From positions 1 to 6,242 of the forward strand of contig JAIDUY010000258.1 of assembly GCA_029059965.1 (NCBI GenBank): a stretch of DNA of 6,242 nt, in the 5' to 3' direction. The first letter of the stretch is position 1; each line of letters starts with the position of its first letter. Source of the DNA: Muribaculaceae bacterium. GTDB taxonomy: Bacteria; Bacteroidota; Bacteroidia; Bacteroidales; Muribaculaceae. The notes beneath the pieces are model-generated. The model searched no databases and was not told where the DNA came from. It saw only the letters and a list, made by a program, of their open reading frames with translations. The translations under genes and the position numbers were made by a program. Below are positions 6,103 through 6,242 of this stretch, piece after piece.

Positions 6103-6122
6103 AAAAAACGCCCCTCCGGCAT
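6103..6122 (-). terminator. Weak terminator-like hairpin downstream of the Cys-rich mini-ORF
   Basis: Read on the minus strand, ATGCC (6122-6118) pairs with GGCGT (6112-6108) including one U-G pair, with loop GGAGG, and is followed directly by five T (6107-6103). The stem is only 5 bp, so strength is doubtful. Its position 34 bases after the mini-ORF stop suggests that it ends that short transcript or serves as an attenuator. Confidence 0.38.
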
Positions 6123-6128
6123 ATTCTG

Positions 6129-6155
6129 ACGCAACATTTGGCACCTCTTTTGCGT
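6129..6155 (-). other. Hairpin directly after the Cys-rich mini-ORF
   Basis: On the minus strand ACGCAA (6155-6150) pairs with TTGCGT (6134-6129) across a 15-nt loop. It starts one base after the stop codon of the mini-ORF. A ribosome paused on the cysteine codons would cover this arm and prevent the fold. The hairpin is seen directly; any regulatory role is inference. Confidence 0.3.
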
Positions 6156-6156
6156 A

Positions 6157-6207
6157 TTAATTACAGCAACAGCACAAAGAAGTAAAGTATTGAATTAGTT
6201 TTTTCAT
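6157..6207 (-). CDS. Candidate 16-residue Cys-rich micro-peptide or leader peptide
   Basis: The frame reads MKKLIQYFTSLCCCCN and stops at TAA (6159-6157). The four cysteines are encoded by TGC TGT TGC TGT in a row. An in-frame stop lies five codons upstream of the ATG (6222-6220), so the unit is discrete. Upstream is an AT-rich stretch (AACCTTAAAAATCTAATCCT), a type of leader often seen before Bacteroidales start codons. The promoter, if any, would lie beyond the window edge. A hairpin and a weak terminator-like hairpin follow. It may be a leader peptide sensing cysteine supply or charged tRNA-Cys, a metal- or thiol-binding micro-peptide, or a chance frame. I do not recognise a family. carA starts 326 bases downstream but has its own promoter. 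Confidence 0.33.
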   Translation of the reverse strand: MKKLIQYFTSLCCCCN

Positions 6208-6242
6208 AGGATTAGATTTTTAAGGTTTAGACGCTGCGGGGC

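Noticed and set aside
1..6242. CRISPR array, tRNA gene, insertion sequence, prophage or defence system
   Set aside because: No direct repeat array, no tRNA cloverleaf, no transposase or paired terminal repeats with target duplications, and all large genes are housekeeping genes.

Overview
The window looks like chromosomal DNA from a GC-rich member of the Bacteroidota, most likely order Bacteroidales. Three separate promoters fit the Bacteroidota sigma-factor consensus (TTTG, about 20 bp, TAnnTTTG). Start codons lack Shine-Dalgarno sequences and follow AT-rich leaders, and CarB has the sequence style I associate with that phylum. Coding DNA is GC-rich (41 of 60 bases in 3541-3600) and carB avoids TTA, CTA and TCA codons. 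I cannot name the genus.

Left part, plus strand: rplS (ribosomal protein bL19) with its own promoter at the left edge and an intrinsic terminator, then bcp (a thioredoxin-dependent peroxiredoxin), followed by two hairpins. The second hairpin is a 17-bp perfect inverted repeat that can terminate transcription from both sides. Right part, minus strand: carA and carB form an operon for the two subunits of glutamine-dependent carbamoyl-phosphate synthase, which supplies carbamoyl phosphate to pyrimidine and arginine synthesis. A textbook Bacteroidota promoter lies 65 bp upstream of the carA start. bcp and carB converge.

The two regions without known genes are the most interesting. Between the bidirectional terminator and the carB stop lies about 280 bp of AT-rich DNA (39% GC over 1141-1440). 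It has its own plus-strand promoter, and the predicted transcript begins at the base of a roughly 100-nt rod-like fold containing G-U pairs, followed by further hairpins. I read this as a candidate small RNA gene. At the right end, upstream of carA on the minus strand, is a 16-codon open frame reading MKKLIQYFTSLCCCCN, with four consecutive cysteine codons. A small hairpin and then a weak terminator-like hairpin follow it, which resembles a leader-peptide or micro-peptide unit.

CarB itself is also notable. Its effector domain and active-site motifs look closer to animal CAD/CPS1 than to the Escherichia coli enzyme. By eye it keeps five of the six residues I remember as N-acetylglutamate contacts in human CPS1.
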